This document shows positions 18,329 through 28,080 of a stretch of 64,000 nucleotides of DNA, piece by piece. The stretch is taken from positions 1 to 64,000 of the forward strand of contig CAKQDU010000002.1 in assembly GCA_934229625.1 (NCBI GenBank), written 5' to 3'. Position 1 is the first letter of the stretch; every line of letters begins with the position of its first letter. The notes under the pieces were generated by a model, which worked only from the letters and a program-made list of their open reading frames with translations, had not been told where the DNA came from and did no database searches. Origin of the DNA: an uncultured Alphaproteobacteria bacterium. GTDB taxonomy: Bacteria; Pseudomonadota; Alphaproteobacteria; RF32; CAG-239. The translations under genes and the position numbers were made by a program.

Positions 18329-19442
18329 AATGCACCTTTGCCCTGAAACGGCGAAAATAAAACGGATTATAAAAGAACAATAAATAAAAACAAAGCAGTA
18401 AAGGAAGCAAACAATTCACATAAAGTGCCGGCAACAACATCAAAGAGCGTCCCGCCAAATTTGTAAAAGCCAAATCACCGCCCAAAATTATTATCATAGC
18501 CAAAACTTCAATTACAATCAGTTTTGTTTGTCCGCGGCGATTAAAATTGCCAACCAGCAATCCCACGCACGCCAACAGCGCAAACAGCAGATTATACAAT
18601 GGATATAAAATTCGGCGATGTCCTTCCACAATACTTTTACGAATAGTAGGCGCATCAAGTGTTGTATCATTTTCGGCATTGAGCAGCTCCCAAACAGAAC
18701 GCTCTCGGACGGTTTGATTTTTTTTCTTTTTACTTTCAACATTATTAAATTCTGCCGAATATCTGGCAAAAGACAACGTGCTGAATTTATAATCTTTAGT
18801 ATTTATTTCCTGCCGCACCCCGTTAATAAACAAAATCCGCGGTCCTTTCGGGGTTTGCATCAGACGCCCTTTTTCAGCAGTCAACGTAACTTTAACATTA
18901 GGTTTGCTTTCATCACTGACAAAAATTCCGCTGACAGAACCATCATCTTCATGTTTATTGACAAACACGGTAATTCCGTTTTTCAGAGTAGTGAACTCCC
19001 CTTCGCGAAAAACCATCTGCGTCAAATTATTTTTCACTCTCCATTCTAAATCACGGAATTTAGCTTCCGACCACGGGATTCCCCAGTTCATAACAAAAAC
19101 ATTAAATAAAACCAGCATCAGCCCCATCAACACCGCTGCTTTAGAATTTTGCCACGGACTAATACCGGCAGATTGCATAACAACAAGTTCTCTGTCGGCA
19201 ATCAGGCGATTATACACAAACAGCACGGTTACAAAAACTGCAACCGGTGAAAGTATATTAAAAATACGCGGCATCAAAAGCGAGGTCATCTCGGCAAACA
19301 AATAAACCGGCAGTCCCTGACGCGTCACCATTTCCACAAAACGGAGCGACTGCGTTAGCCACAACATAGCCAGCAGGGAGAAACACACCAGCAGAAAACC
19401 TATAAAAATCTGCTTAAAAATATAAACGTTCAATATTTTCAT
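18318..19442 (-). CDS. lptF: LPS export ABC transporter permease, LptF type
   Basis: 374 residues from ATG 19442 (the frame can be extended six bases to a TTG, which I do not favour). YjgP/YjgQ family: three N-terminal helices, a periplasmic beta-jellyroll domain of about 180 residues, three C-terminal helices. RELVVMQSAGISPW is the coupling-helix region that contacts the LptB ATPase. It extracts LPS from the inner membrane as LptB2FG. Normally an lptG gene follows; here lptD follows directly, so lptG must be elsewhere or absent. The F versus G assignment is moderate. Confidence 0.82.
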   Translation of the reverse strand: MKILNVYIFKQIFIGFLLVCFSLLAMLWLTQSLRFVEMVTRQGLPVYLFAEMTSLLMPRIFNILSPVAVFVTVLFVYNRLIADRELVVMQSAGISPWQNSKAAVLMGLMLVLFNVFVMNWGIPWSEAKFRDLEWRVKNNLTQMVFREGEFTTLKNGITVFVNKHEDDGSVSGIFVSDESKPNVKVTLTAEKGRLMQTPKGPRILFINGVRQEINTKDYKFSTLSFARYSAEFNNVESKKKKNQTVRERSVWELLNAENDTTLDAPTIRKSIVEGHRRILYPLYNLLFALLACVGLLVGNFNRRGQTKLIVIEVLAMIIILGGDLAFTNLAGRSLMLLPALYVNCLLPLLLCFYLLFFYNPFYFRRFRAKVHYEK

Positions 19443-19636
19443 GCGCAAGATTATAACGCCATTTTTCCAGTTATAAACAACAATCTATCAAATATACCAT
19501 TTATTTTGCCGCGTCAAATAAAAAAGTCTTTTGTTATTATAAAAACATCCACATCTTTAAATGGCATAATTTTTATATAAAAAACAAAGCCTGTTTAAAC
19601 CATACAGACTTTATTTTTTACACAGCATTTATTTTC

Positions 19637-20206
19637 TTATTTTGTTTCGCCGCCTTTGGTTACCACAACCATTGCTTCGCGCAAAATTCGGTCGTTAAGC
19701 GTGTAACCCGACTGCAACTCGGCTATAATTGTGCCTGTCGGTTTTTCTTTATCTTCCACTTCCTGCACAACTCGTTCAAAATTCGGGTCAAAAACTTTGT
19801 TCAAGCTTTCCAATTTTTTAATGCCGAATTTGCCAAAAACTTTAGTCAGCTCATTCTGAGTAAGCTCCACACCTTTGATAAAAGCATCACACTTTGTTTT
19901 GGTTTCATCATCAACGGCACTCAGCGCACGCTGCAGATTATCGGCCACCCCTAACAGCTCTTTAGCAAAAGAAGAAATAGCAAATTTTGAATTTTTTTCA
20001 ATTTCCTGCTGACAGCGCTTCTTTGTATTTTCGGCCTCGGCGTATGCGCGCAAGAAAGAATCTTTTAGTTTTTGATTTTCTTCTTTAAGCCGGCTTAACT
20101 CATCTATACCTTCGGAGTTTTGCACATTTTCAGAATTTTCTTCAGCTGCTGACTGTTCTTGTTTATTTTTGGTTTCAGCGGACATCTTTTCTTTTTTATC
20201 AGTCAT
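19637..20206 (-). CDS. grpE: GrpE nucleotide exchange factor for DnaK
   Basis: 189 residues. Acidic, low-complexity N-terminal 40 residues, a long coiled coil (about 40-90), a four-helix region with ELLGVADNLQRAL, and the C-terminal beta domain with the GYTLNDRILREAMVVV signature. GrpE releases ADP from DnaK in the cytosol. No dnaK, dnaJ or hrcA is adjacent. About 190 bp upstream of lptF hold only AT-rich DNA and a weak stem-loop near 19585-19620. Confidence 0.95.
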   Translation of the reverse strand: MTDKKEKMSAETKNKQEQSAAEENSENVQNSEGIDELSRLKEENQKLKDSFLRAYAEAENTKKRCQQEIEKNSKFAISSFAKELLGVADNLQRALSAVDDETKTKCDAFIKGVELTQNELTKVFGKFGIKKLESLNKVFDPNFERVVQEVEDKEKPTGTIIAELQSGYTLNDRILREAMVVVTKGGETK

Positions 20207-20359
20207 TATACTACATCCTCTTTAATTTTGTTTGGATAATATCTATATAGAACTTAGTGGCTAATCGCAAACAAGTCAAGAGCGTAAGTTCTTTTTCTGT
20301 TGAAGGTTTAGATTTTTGATGATATACTAAACACATATTTTTCATGGAAAGTAATTGTG

Positions 20360-22393
20360 ATGTCTATATTAAATCTTGGCTCGGCTAAAAATAAGTTTTC
20401 TTTTTTACCAACAAACTTTAACAAACACAAATTTAGTATAAATTACGGCACACCGCATAATCATATTCTGCGGCAAATACAAAACATGGGCAAAAAACAA
20501 TGTCTTACTGACAAATGCTGGCCTGAAAACGCTCAAATTCACGCATGGATGATTACCGCCGAAACCGCAACCTTTATGAAATGCGGAGGATTAGGCATGG
20601 TAGCGTCCGAACTCCCTGAAAATTATAATTCTGTTTTTTCTGCCGAAAAAAGCGACATTACAATTATAACCCCTATGTATTTGGGAGATACCGGACGCAA
20701 AAAATGCACTTTTGAAAATGGCATATATACAGGTTCTGAGGGAAAGCAAATAAAACTAAAAAAAATTTGCGTTATCAAAGTGCCTTTTATGGGCAGCCGC
20801 AACCGTTTTTGTCATTTTAAAGCTGAAGTATACAGCGGAAATCTTAACGGCGTTAATTATCTGTTTTTGCATAACGACCGTTTCTTTTCCATCAATCCTG
20901 CCGCCGAAAACCCTTCTGGACAGGGAGGTTGCTATGTGCTGAACAACTTTCATGTTGACGAGGTAGAACGTTTTGCGTTTCTATCTAAAACAGTTTATTG
21001 CCTTTTAGAAAACATCGCTTTAGATTTACTGAAAAACATTCGTCTTCCCAACATGCTGCTGGCTAATGATTGGCATAGCGGCGCCATTTCCGGACTTACA
21101 AAATATTTGACTTTGGCAAAAGTTTATGCCTGCCGCCTGTCTCAGGAAACCGCGGACCGGCTTAAAGACATCCCTGTAATACATATTGCTCACCACATGG
21201 GCTATCAAGGCTGGGACTATAACAATACTTCCAAAATTTTAAACTCTTTATATGAGGATTTGGCCTCTCTGGTGCTAAAAAACGCCAAAGCCGTCAAAAA
21301 CAGCAATCCGCGCACTTCAAACACTTTATTGGTCGGCGACACTTATAATCAGGCTTCTTGCAATATTCACCTTGCCGACCGCATTGTGACTGTTTCCAAA
21401 AACTATATGGAAGAAGTGTCCCGTGAAAAAAGTTTCGGCTTTGATTTTAGAGATATTTTAAAAATACGCAAAAACTGTCGTTCTTTTTTTGGCATTGTCA
21501 ACGGTTATGAAAAAAAGTTGATTTCTCCTAACGCACAAAAAATTGAACAGATAAACAATTATTTCGGCAATACAAAATTTAAGGTCTACAACGAACATTC
21601 GCTGCAAAACAAATTACATAATAAAAAAGAATGCATCAAACTATTATCGCACCTGGCTGTTGATGAATCCTATCGTCAAAAGATGATACCGACAATTGAC
21701 ACCTATGGATTTGATAATATTCTTTCCATATTGCATAAAGCCGAAAATATTCCGTTTATCTGTATGACCAGCCGCTTGGTTGAACAAAAAGGCTATGACA
21801 TTGCGTTAAACGCCATTCTGCGTATGTCTGATAAATATAAAAACTCTCCGCAGGATTTCCCAATTTTTGTTTTGGGCGGAGCCGGAAATAAAGATTTGTT
21901 TCGCGATTTGATGGCACTAAAAGACAACGCCAAACAAATTTGCCGAGATTTTGCCAAACGCATTTTTGTATTTCATGGCTATAACGACCAGTTTGCTTAT
22001 TCAATACAATTAGCCGCAGATTTCTATCTTATGCCCTCATATTTTGAACCATGCGGACTGACACAAATGGAAGCTATGGCTAAAGGCAGCCTGCCGATTG
22101 CCACTTCTACCGGAGGATTAGTCGACACTATTCAAGACGGCATAGATGGTTTTAGAACAGAAGTATTTTTTGCCGACGGCAATCGCGTTTACGGACCAAA
22201 TTTGCAAGCTCAGCATCTGAAAAACAATATTAACGCCTATTTTGAGACAATGGAAAAAGCAATACGTTGTTTTTACACATCACCTAAAATCTTACATCAA
22301 ATGCAGCGCACCGCTATGGAAAATGATTTCAGCTGGTCTATTACCAATGGTTCTGTATACAAATATGACAAACTGTTCCATACAGGGGGATAG
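20360..22393 (+). CDS. glgA: Glycogen/starch synthase family glycosyltransferase (GT5)
   Basis: 677 residues from ATG 20360 (GGAAAG 8 nt upstream; a GTG just before it is an alternative). Extends alpha-1,4-glucan from ADP- or UDP-glucose. Motifs: the KxGGLG donor site near residue 75, NDWHSG, a C-terminal GT-B half with SRLVEQKGYD, and the PSYFEPCGLTQMEAM plus GSLPIATSTGGL signature of GT5. It is longer than bacterial GlgA (about 480) because of insertions in the middle and an extended N-terminus. No glgC, glgB or glgP is nearby, so the sugar nucleotide and product are not certain. Confidence 0.83.
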   Translation: MSILNLGSAKNKFSFLPTNFNKHKFSINYGTPHNHILRQIQNMGKKQCLTDKCWPENAQIHAWMITAETATFMKCGGLGMVASELPENYNSVFSAEKSDITIITPMYLGDTGRKKCTFENGIYTGSEGKQIKLKKICVIKVPFMGSRNRFCHFKAEVYSGNLNGVNYLFLHNDRFFSINPAAENPSGQGGCYVLNNFHVDEVERFAFLSKTVYCLLENIALDLLKNIRLPNMLLANDWHSGAISGLTKYLTLAKVYACRLSQETADRLKDIPVIHIAHHMGYQGWDYNNTSKILNSLYEDLASLVLKNAKAVKNSNPRTSNTLLVGDTYNQASCNIHLADRIVTVSKNYMEEVSREKSFGFDFRDILKIRKNCRSFFGIVNGYEKKLISPNAQKIEQINNYFGNTKFKVYNEHSLQNKLHNKKECIKLLSHLAVDESYRQKMIPTIDTYGFDNILSILHKAENIPFICMTSRLVEQKGYDIALNAILRMSDKYKNSPQDFPIFVLGGAGNKDLFRDLMALKDNAKQICRDFAKRIFVFHGYNDQFAYSIQLAADFYLMPSYFEPCGLTQMEAMAKGSLPIATSTGGLVDTIQDGIDGFRTEVFFADGNRVYGPNLQAQHLKNNINAYFETMEKAIRCFYTSPKILHQMQRTAMENDFSWSITNGSVYKYDKLFHTGG

Positions 22394-22451
22394 TTGCGTA
22401 AAACTTGCTAAAATGACAACGCTGGATTTTCATTACAACTGATAACAACAC

Positions 22452-22487
22452 CAAAGACCGGTCTCAAAATGCTGAAACCGGTCTTTT
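22452..22487. terminator. Bidirectional terminator between glgA and kdsB
   Basis: AAAGACCGGT and ACCGGTCTTT arms with a short loop and flanking A/T tracts, between two convergent genes. Confidence 0.8.
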
Positions 22488-22530
22488 ACAACACCATACG
22501 CCGACAACGACGCTTGTCAGACTTGCCTGA

Positions 22531-23304
22531 TTATTTTATATACGGAAGCGCATTAGCCAAATCTTCTTCCGTGTTTATATCGGCAGGAGCTTCCGGAACA
22601 AGTTTAATATTGTCAACCAGCATAGCGCGTACTTCCATACCGTTTTCCAAAGCGCGCAATTGTTCCAAAGCTTCGCGTTTTTCCAACACGCCGGTCGGCA
22701 GCGAAACCATTTTATGCAACGAAGCGGCTTTGAAAACATAAATACCGATGTGATAATATAAATCTTGATTCGGGCATTTTTCCGGATTGCGGGTATATGG
22801 CGCAGTTGCACGTGTAAAGTATAGACAGCGAGCTTCTTTTTCACCTTCTTTCAATCCCATAATGATTTTTACCACATTAGGATTGTTTTTGTCTTCTTCG
22901 GTTTTAATCAACATACCGCAAGTGGCAATATCGCAGCCGGTGCGTTCAACCATTTCTATCAATGGCAACGTGACTTTAGGGTCGACATTGATATTATCTC
23001 CCTGAAAATCTACAACAATATCATATTTACTGCCATCCGGGTCCAACTCTTTCAAAGCTGCAGCGATTCTATCCGTGCCGCTTGGCAGGTTCGGGTCTGT
23101 TAAAATAGCTGTTGCTCCGAATTTTTTGCATTCGTCAACAATAGCTTGGTCGCCGGCAGCAATAGCAATATCGGTATTCAAAGCTTTTTTAACATTTTCA
23201 TAAACTCGCTGTACCATAGTTTTGCCGTTAATTACACGCAAAGGCTTGTTAGGCAATCTGGTTGCGGCCAATCTGACCGGCATTAAGGTAATTACTCTAC
23301 TCAT
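22531..23304 (-). CDS. kdsB: 3-deoxy-manno-octulosonate cytidylyltransferase
   Basis: 257 residues. Makes CMP-Kdo from Kdo and CTP for LPS inner core synthesis; the product feeds WaaA (42897-44174). Motifs: PVRLAATRLPNKPL (residues 9-22, nucleotide-binding loop), then DPNLPSGTDR and VDFQGDNINV of the cytidylyltransferase fold, and YYHIGIYVF near residue 188. Normal length. It is the last of a minus-strand run tilS-HAD-HIT-kdsB with very short spacings. Confidence 0.94.
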   Translation of the reverse strand: MSRVITLMPVRLAATRLPNKPLRVINGKTMVQRVYENVKKALNTDIAIAAGDQAIVDECKKFGATAILTDPNLPSGTDRIAAALKELDPDGSKYDIVVDFQGDNINVDPKVTLPLIEMVERTGCDIATCGMLIKTEEDKNNPNVVKIIMGLKEGEKEARCLYFTRATAPYTRNPEKCPNQDLYYHIGIYVFKAASLHKMVSLPTGVLEKREALEQLRALENGMEVRAMLVDNIKLVPEAPADINTEEDLANALPYIK

Positions 23305-23315
23305 TTTTATATCCT

Positions 23316-23753
23316 TTATTTAGAAATTTGATAAATCTGATTTTGCATTTCTTCGCCTATTGCTTGGCGGATTTTTGCAATAATTTTTTCTTTTTCCTCC
23401 GGTTCATATTTTGCCGTTGCCGAATTCCACACCGTTCCCGGCCAATCCGGATCGCCTTTTTTGCGGCAAACCACATGGACATGCAGCTGCGGCGTCATAT
23501 TGCCAATCATCGCAACATTGTCTTGGTCGCACGGAAACAGCGACATCATAACTTTTTCAGCCAGCGCAATTTCCCGCATCAGTTGGAAACGCTCGTCCAT
23601 GCTCAAATTTGTCATATTTTTTGTGTTTTCTTTCATCGGAACCAAAAAAATCCACGGATAATATTTGTTGTCTTCAAACAACACTCGGCACAATTTCAAA
23701 TCGGTCACATAATCTTTTGCTGCCAACCCCGGCACTAACTCAAACGCCATCAT
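23316..23753 (-). CDS. HIT-family nucleotide-binding protein
   Basis: 145 residues; ATG 23753 (or 23750) overlaps the stop of the HAD gene and follows GGAGGAGA. HIT proteins hydrolyse or transfer nucleotidyl groups from dinucleoside polyphosphates or AMP-linked substrates. The HIT motif is present as QLHVHVV, a Gln in place of the first His as in some branched HIT subfamilies. The conserved K-N-M-T/Q-D-N-V segment lies upstream. Substrate unknown. Confidence 0.85.
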   Translation of the reverse strand: MMAFELVPGLAAKDYVTDLKLCRVLFEDNKYYPWIFLVPMKENTKNMTNLSMDERFQLMREIALAEKVMMSLFPCDQDNVAMIGNMTPQLHVHVVCRKKGDPDWPGTVWNSATAKYEPEEKEKIIAKIRQAIGEEMQNQIYQISK

Positions 23754-24718
23754 TCTCCTCCGACGCTGTTAATCTCTATTATTTGTTGTACATCAATATT
23801 TTCACTTTCGCAAAGGTTTTTAACCGTATTCCCCTTAGAAAGTTCAAGCGCTGTCACTCCGGTTTGCACACACAAAATCGGAACGATTCCGGAATTTACA
23901 GCACCTTTAATATCTGTCCGCACCGTGTCGCCAATCATACAAATTTTTGTTTTATCTGTCATTTTGCCGATTTTTTGCAATTTTGCAAAAACATAATCAT
24001 AAATATTTGCGTGCGGCTTTCCGTATTCAATAACCTCATTGTCCATTTGCCGCAGCATTTCGGCGATGGTACCGTTGCGCACCACAAACTGCGGAGCTTT
24101 TTCTTTTGCCAAAGGATGTCCTTCTTGCGCCAGATAATCCGGATTTGCATTCAGCGCCGGCAATTTTAACTTTGCAGCCTCGTTTACAATTTTCGCAAAC
24201 GGTTTGGCTGTTGTGCTGTCCCAAAAAACAATATTGCCTTTTTCATCTGCTTTTGCCGGTAAAAAACTGTGTTTATACTGTGGATATTTTGCTATATCTT
24301 CCTCCGTCAAAAATGGTACGCCGCAAAACACAAAATCGGCATCGTTCAAATTTTCTACCAATTGATAAATTGTGCCGGCAAACATCTTTTCATGTTTGGC
24401 TCCGATAGTATAAAATTTATTGCCGATGAAATTAAGCTTTTTATTTATCAAATCTTGTCTAAGAACTTCTCCGGAACTTACCATAAAAGTATAATCCCTG
24501 CCCTCAAGCAGATTTTTACGCTGATACGAAGTTACCATATCATCGTGCAGCAATGTCGCATTAGAAACAACAACCACGGTTTTCCCTTCTGCCACCAGTT
24601 TTTGCATTGTTTCTTTGCTGTTTTTATAAAATCCGCTGCCGTTCCAAAACACTCCATAGGCGTCAAACAAAAACGCCTCGAATTTATCGGCAATTTCTAA
24701 CAAACTATTATAAATCAT
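23750..24718 (-). CDS. HAD superfamily subfamily IIA sugar-phosphatase-like hydrolase
   Basis: 322 residues. Motif I is FDAYGVFWNG (nucleophile Asp19; the second acidic position is Tyr), motif II VVVSNAT, a Lys in GKPHANIYD, and motif IV GDTVRTDIKGA. The C2-type cap and fold match NagD-like phosphatases (TIGR01459-like group in Alphaproteobacteria). It probably dephosphorylates a small sugar or nucleotide phosphate in the cytosol. The start overlaps tilS by 11 bp. Confidence 0.85.
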   Translation of the reverse strand: MIYNSLLEIADKFEAFLFDAYGVFWNGSGFYKNSKETMQKLVAEGKTVVVVSNATLLHDDMVTSYQRKNLLEGRDYTFMVSSGEVLRQDLINKKLNFIGNKFYTIGAKHEKMFAGTIYQLVENLNDADFVFCGVPFLTEEDIAKYPQYKHSFLPAKADEKGNIVFWDSTTAKPFAKIVNEAAKLKLPALNANPDYLAQEGHPLAKEKAPQFVVRNGTIAEMLRQMDNEVIEYGKPHANIYDYVFAKLQKIGKMTDKTKICMIGDTVRTDIKGAVNSGIVPILCVQTGVTALELSKGNTVKNLCESENIDVQQIIEINSVGGE

Positions 24719-25790
24719 TGCTCTTTACTCCAACTTTCTGCAATATCGCAAATTTGGCTTTATGCGGAATTTTAATATCTTTATATAATGGATGCTGTTT
24801 CACAAATTCAGTCCATAATTTACGGCTCTGCGCACCTTTTGAAACACGTTCCGGTACAATCCACACCCATCCGTAGGCTAAAATAATTTCTCGTCCGCCT
24901 AAAGTCGCACCAGTAAAAGGCAGCGTATTTAGAGCATTAACCAAAGTCAACACTCTTTCTGCTCGCGGAATGTATTCTCGGCGGCACAAACGCGCCAAAA
25001 TTCTGAATTTCATCTCTTTATGCCAGCTTAAATAATCCGTATATTTAAAACGGCATACCGTGCCAAAATCCCAAACCACATTGTGAGCCAACAACAAATC
25101 CAACTGTTGTTCAATATAATCTTCAGCGCTTTGTAAGTTATGGACTGCATCACAAATTTTTTCAATACTGACACCTGTATTTTCTGTCAGCTCCGGTAAA
25201 AATTTACGGATTCTTCCTCTTAAAAAGTTTATATCAGAGTTGGATTCATCTTCAATCCAGACAATACCGCGCTGCCGTAGATAGTTACGCAAATTTTCCG
25301 GATTTTCTTTTAATAAAGGGCGTAAAATTATCAATCCGTCACGCACGCTGCATTCACGGATTCCGCACAATCCTTCCAAACCGCTTCCGCGCTGCAAACG
25401 CATCAAAAAAGTTTCGGCTTGGTCTTTGGCATGATGAGCTGTCATCAGCACATTAACATTATTTTGCCGGCACCATTCATTTATCAAAGCATATCTAAAT
25501 TGCCTTGCTGTTTCTTCTATTCCGGTAGATGGTTTTTCTCCTTGCCACGTCAGAATATGGTGTTCAATTCCATATTTTTTCATCAGACAGGAAACATATT
25601 CAGCTTCCATACGCGAAGTAGGACGCAAACCGTGGTCAACAGTCAAAGCCACAACTTTTCTGCCAAAAACAGCGAGTTCTTCGGCAGCTTGCAATACCAA
25701 AGCCAAAGAATCAGCGCCGCCGGAAACCCCGACGGCGACAACCTCATCCTTTATCAGATATTTAGCAAACAGTTCCTCCACTATTTGCAC
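24708..25790 (-). CDS. tilS: tRNA(Ile)-lysidine synthase
   Basis: 360 residues. Converts C34 of tRNA-Ile(CAU) to lysidine so it reads AUA; essential in bacteria. PP-loop SGGADS at 23-28, then the LTVDHGLR and AHHAKDQAET motifs. The C-terminal domain is short. It follows cpoB with a 10-bp overlap, as in many Alphaproteobacteria (pal-cpoB-tilS). Confidence 0.94.
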   Translation of the reverse strand: MQIVEELFAKYLIKDEVVAVGVSGGADSLALVLQAAEELAVFGRKVVALTVDHGLRPTSRMEAEYVSCLMKKYGIEHHILTWQGEKPSTGIEETARQFRYALINEWCRQNNVNVLMTAHHAKDQAETFLMRLQRGSGLEGLCGIRECSVRDGLIILRPLLKENPENLRNYLRQRGIVWIEDESNSDINFLRGRIRKFLPELTENTGVSIEKICDAVHNLQSAEDYIEQQLDLLLAHNVVWDFGTVCRFKYTDYLSWHKEMKFRILARLCRREYIPRAERVLTLVNALNTLPFTGATLGGREIILAYGWVWIVPERVSKGAQSRKLWTEFVKQHPLYKDIKIPHKAKFAILQKVGVKSNDL

Positions 25791-26761
25791 CCCAATTTTG
25801 CGGCTTCTTTTTTAACATTCTTCGCCAAATCGGCATTAGCCTTAGGAAATTCTGCGCCGAAACTGGAAAGAACTATACAAGCTTTTTTGTTTTCTTTCTG
25901 CGCCTTAAAAACCAATCCCAATTTAAATAGACTATCCGGAGCTTTGTTCCCATTATGATACTTTTCATAACCATTTTTGAAAGCAACTTTAGCCTTATCA
26001 TAATTTCCCTGTTTAAAATAAATATCTCCAAGCCAATACTGAGCATTTCCGGCCAATTTATCATTAGGATATTGTTTTAGTATTTGCTGAAAAGCTATTT
26101 CTGCCTCGTCAAACATTTCTGCCTTTAAGGCTTCCATACCATTAGCATAAATTTCCTCAGCGGATTTTGCTTTAGAAACAGGCGCAGGATTTGCCGAAAC
26201 ATCATCGGCTATCAAAGATTGAGGCATTCCGTTATCTGAAGCAGCGGCAGATGTTTCTTCGGCAGCCACGTTAGAACCGGCAATCGGAGCCAAATCATCG
26301 CCGTGAATACCGTCTCCGGTCACAGCCTTAGAGGCGCCTGAAGCAACTGGAGCATCATACACGGTTGGAACAGTCGGAGTCGGAGCGCTCAAATTTGCCG
26401 GAACAGAACGCCCTTCCAAAATCTTAAAACGAATTTCAAAATCACGGTTAATTTTGTCCAGTTTTCCATCAAGCTGTTTCAACTGATATTCGAGTGTATC
26501 CATACGTCCGTTGACTTTTCGTATAACTTCATCATACTCGCCGATTTTCACTTGAATATTTCCAGCGGAGGCCTGTTCTTTTGAAACTGTATCAGATTTT
26601 GCAGATTCGCCAGAACTTCCGGCGCCGCGATAAATTTGCCGTTGCAGCACTTGTAAATCTTCGCGCAGTTCTTCCAGCTCCTTTTGCATATCTGAACTCG
26701 CATATGCAGGTACAGCAGATAATAAGCTTCCGCATAATAAAAAATAAGCCGCTAATTTCAT
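25781..26761 (-). CDS. cpoB: Tol-Pal system coordinator CpoB (YbgF)
   Basis: 326 residues with a signal peptide (cleavage after AYA near residue 21). Coiled coil at about 25-110, an Ala/Ser/Pro-rich linker at about 115-200, then three TPR units (about 205-320) with AEIAFQQILKQYPNDKLAGN. It acts in the periplasm, linking Tol energy and septal peptidoglycan synthesis. It is separated from pal, its normal neighbour, by two unrelated genes at 26879-29106. Confidence 0.9.
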   Translation of the reverse strand: MKLAAYFLLCGSLLSAVPAYASSDMQKELEELREDLQVLQRQIYRGAGSSGESAKSDTVSKEQASAGNIQVKIGEYDEVIRKVNGRMDTLEYQLKQLDGKLDKINRDFEIRFKILEGRSVPANLSAPTPTVPTVYDAPVASGASKAVTGDGIHGDDLAPIAGSNVAAEETSAAASDNGMPQSLIADDVSANPAPVSKAKSAEEIYANGMEALKAEMFDEAEIAFQQILKQYPNDKLAGNAQYWLGDIYFKQGNYDKAKVAFKNGYEKYHNGNKAPDSLFKLGLVFKAQKENKKACIVLSSFGAEFPKANADLAKNVKKEAAKLGCK

Positions 26762-26826
26762 AAAACGCCTCCTAAAATTCTAAACCTAGCCTATTTATAA
26801 AATATTTTTTGCCTTAGTACAAGCAC

Positions 26827-26861
26827 AAAAAAAAACGCCACCGATTCGGCAGCGTTTTTTC
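26827..26861 (-). terminator. Terminator after the 26879-27919 gene
   Basis: A near copy of the terminator motif GCTGCCGATTCGGCAGC within A/T tracts. Similar hairpins occur at 28023 and 29213. Confidence 0.75.
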
Positions 26862-26878
26862 GTATGGAAAGTAAACAG

Positions 26879-27919
26879 CTATCTGAAAACAGCTTGCAAA
26901 TATTCTGGAGTTGGTTTACCTACTTCAATCCAATTTTGTTTCAGTGGAAACTGCAAATGCCAAAACTCGCCGTACTTCTCATCAATTTGCGGCAATGCAA
27001 CTTTGACTTTTTTATGCCTGCCGTTTTGACATCTCCACTTAAAGACATCAGACTGTGATGACCTGCTCGCTATGCCAAGCCAACCTTTGTCCAAATATTG
27101 CATTTTAGGATAAGGAACTTTTCTACCCCAAATCTTGTTTACCGCATCAGGAGCAATCTTTATGGCATCCATCGTATCTTTGACGATAAGGGTTAAATAT
27201 TTCACCTTATCCGTCTCCGAAGCAACAAACCCGTTAGTCAAACCCGGATGAGGTAGCGGATAACATTCGCCATAAACTTTGTGTCGCATTAAAGGTGCTT
27301 TTCCGCAACATTCCTTCCAAACAGAAGAATTAGGATATTCGGACCACATAAACCCTCGTACCAGGTATGTGTAAAAGTCCCCGTGGTCCAGCAACTCTTT
27401 ACTGCTGAAATGGAAATTATCTCCAATACTCAAACGACTAGAACCCGGACAAAACACTTCGCCGTTGACAAATAATCCGATGTAGCTCAGAAAAATGTTA
27501 TTACCATAAAGATAAATATTCTCAGCCAAGCCGTCATATTTAGCAATAACATTACCTAATCCAAAATCTTCAATCATAGCCGTGGCACGCTTACAAAACC
27601 AGCTTGAAAACATGACAAGCACATTAGACTTAGTCAAGTCGGATACTTCCGGATACAACTTGCCTTTGTTCAATTCCTGTTCCATAGCCTCCAGCCAAAC
27701 ATTGTCTGGATAAAACTTTTTGAGATTTTTCAGACTAAAATCCAAAACCCAAACCGGACCGCCATACTCCGAAGTGCCGTAACTACTGTTTTCAACAACA
27801 GCACGAAACATCTTCCATAATGTTTCAAACTCGCCAAATACAGCATATCGGCTCGCTTTCCACATTTCCATATCTCGCAATGTTTCATCACGAGATATGC
27901 TTTCTACTACATTGTCCAT
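26879..27919 (-). CDS. Lineage-specific protein of unknown function, family A copy 2
   Basis: 346 residues from ATG 27919 (an ATG six bases earlier is possible). Paralogue of 28081-29106: shared blocks are ETLWxxFRxVV, GTSEYGGPVW, DFSLxNLKKFxPDN, PYPKM and the C-terminal DxxYGEFWHxQFPLKQ. Aromatic-rich, soluble, no signal peptide or helix. It has its own TTGACA promoter, an AT-rich leader without a Shine-Dalgarno sequence, and its own terminator, so it behaves as a cassette inserted between pal and cpoB. I recognise no domain. Confidence 0.8.
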   Translation of the reverse strand: MDNVVESISRDETLRDMEMWKASRYAVFGEFETLWKMFRAVVENSSYGTSEYGGPVWVLDFSLKNLKKFYPDNVWLEAMEQELNKGKLYPEVSDLTKSNVLVMFSSWFCKRATAMIEDFGLGNVIAKYDGLAENIYLYGNNIFLSYIGLFVNGEVFCPGSSRLSIGDNFHFSSKELLDHGDFYTYLVRGFMWSEYPNSSVWKECCGKAPLMRHKVYGECYPLPHPGLTNGFVASETDKVKYLTLIVKDTMDAIKIAPDAVNKIWGRKVPYPKMQYLDKGWLGIASRSSQSDVFKWRCQNGRHKKVKVALPQIDEKYGEFWHLQFPLKQNWIEVGKPTPEYLQAVFR

Positions 27920-27967
27920 AATCATAAAAAAATTAAGTTCTAACTAAATAATTCAAAATATGTTTAT

Positions 27968-27996
27968 TTAATACCCCAAATCTTATTTTTTGTCAA
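27968..27996 (-). promoter_or_regulatory. Promoter of family A copy 2
   Basis: TTGACA (27991-27996), 17-bp spacer, TATTAA (27968-27973) on the minus strand, then a leader of about 40 nt without a ribosome site. Confidence 0.7.
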
Positions 27997-28022
27997 TATT
28001 TTTTCCAATCAGCCACCAACAC

Positions 28023-28061
28023 AAAAAAAGACGCTGCCGATTCGACCGCGCCTTTTTTTTT
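28023..28061 (-). terminator. Terminator after the 28081-29106 gene
   Basis: GACGCTGCCGATTCGACCGCGCC hairpin region with an A7 tract and a T9 tract; related in sequence to the hairpins at 26827 and 29213. Confidence 0.75.
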
Positions 28062-28080
28062 AACATAGACAAGAATAAAA

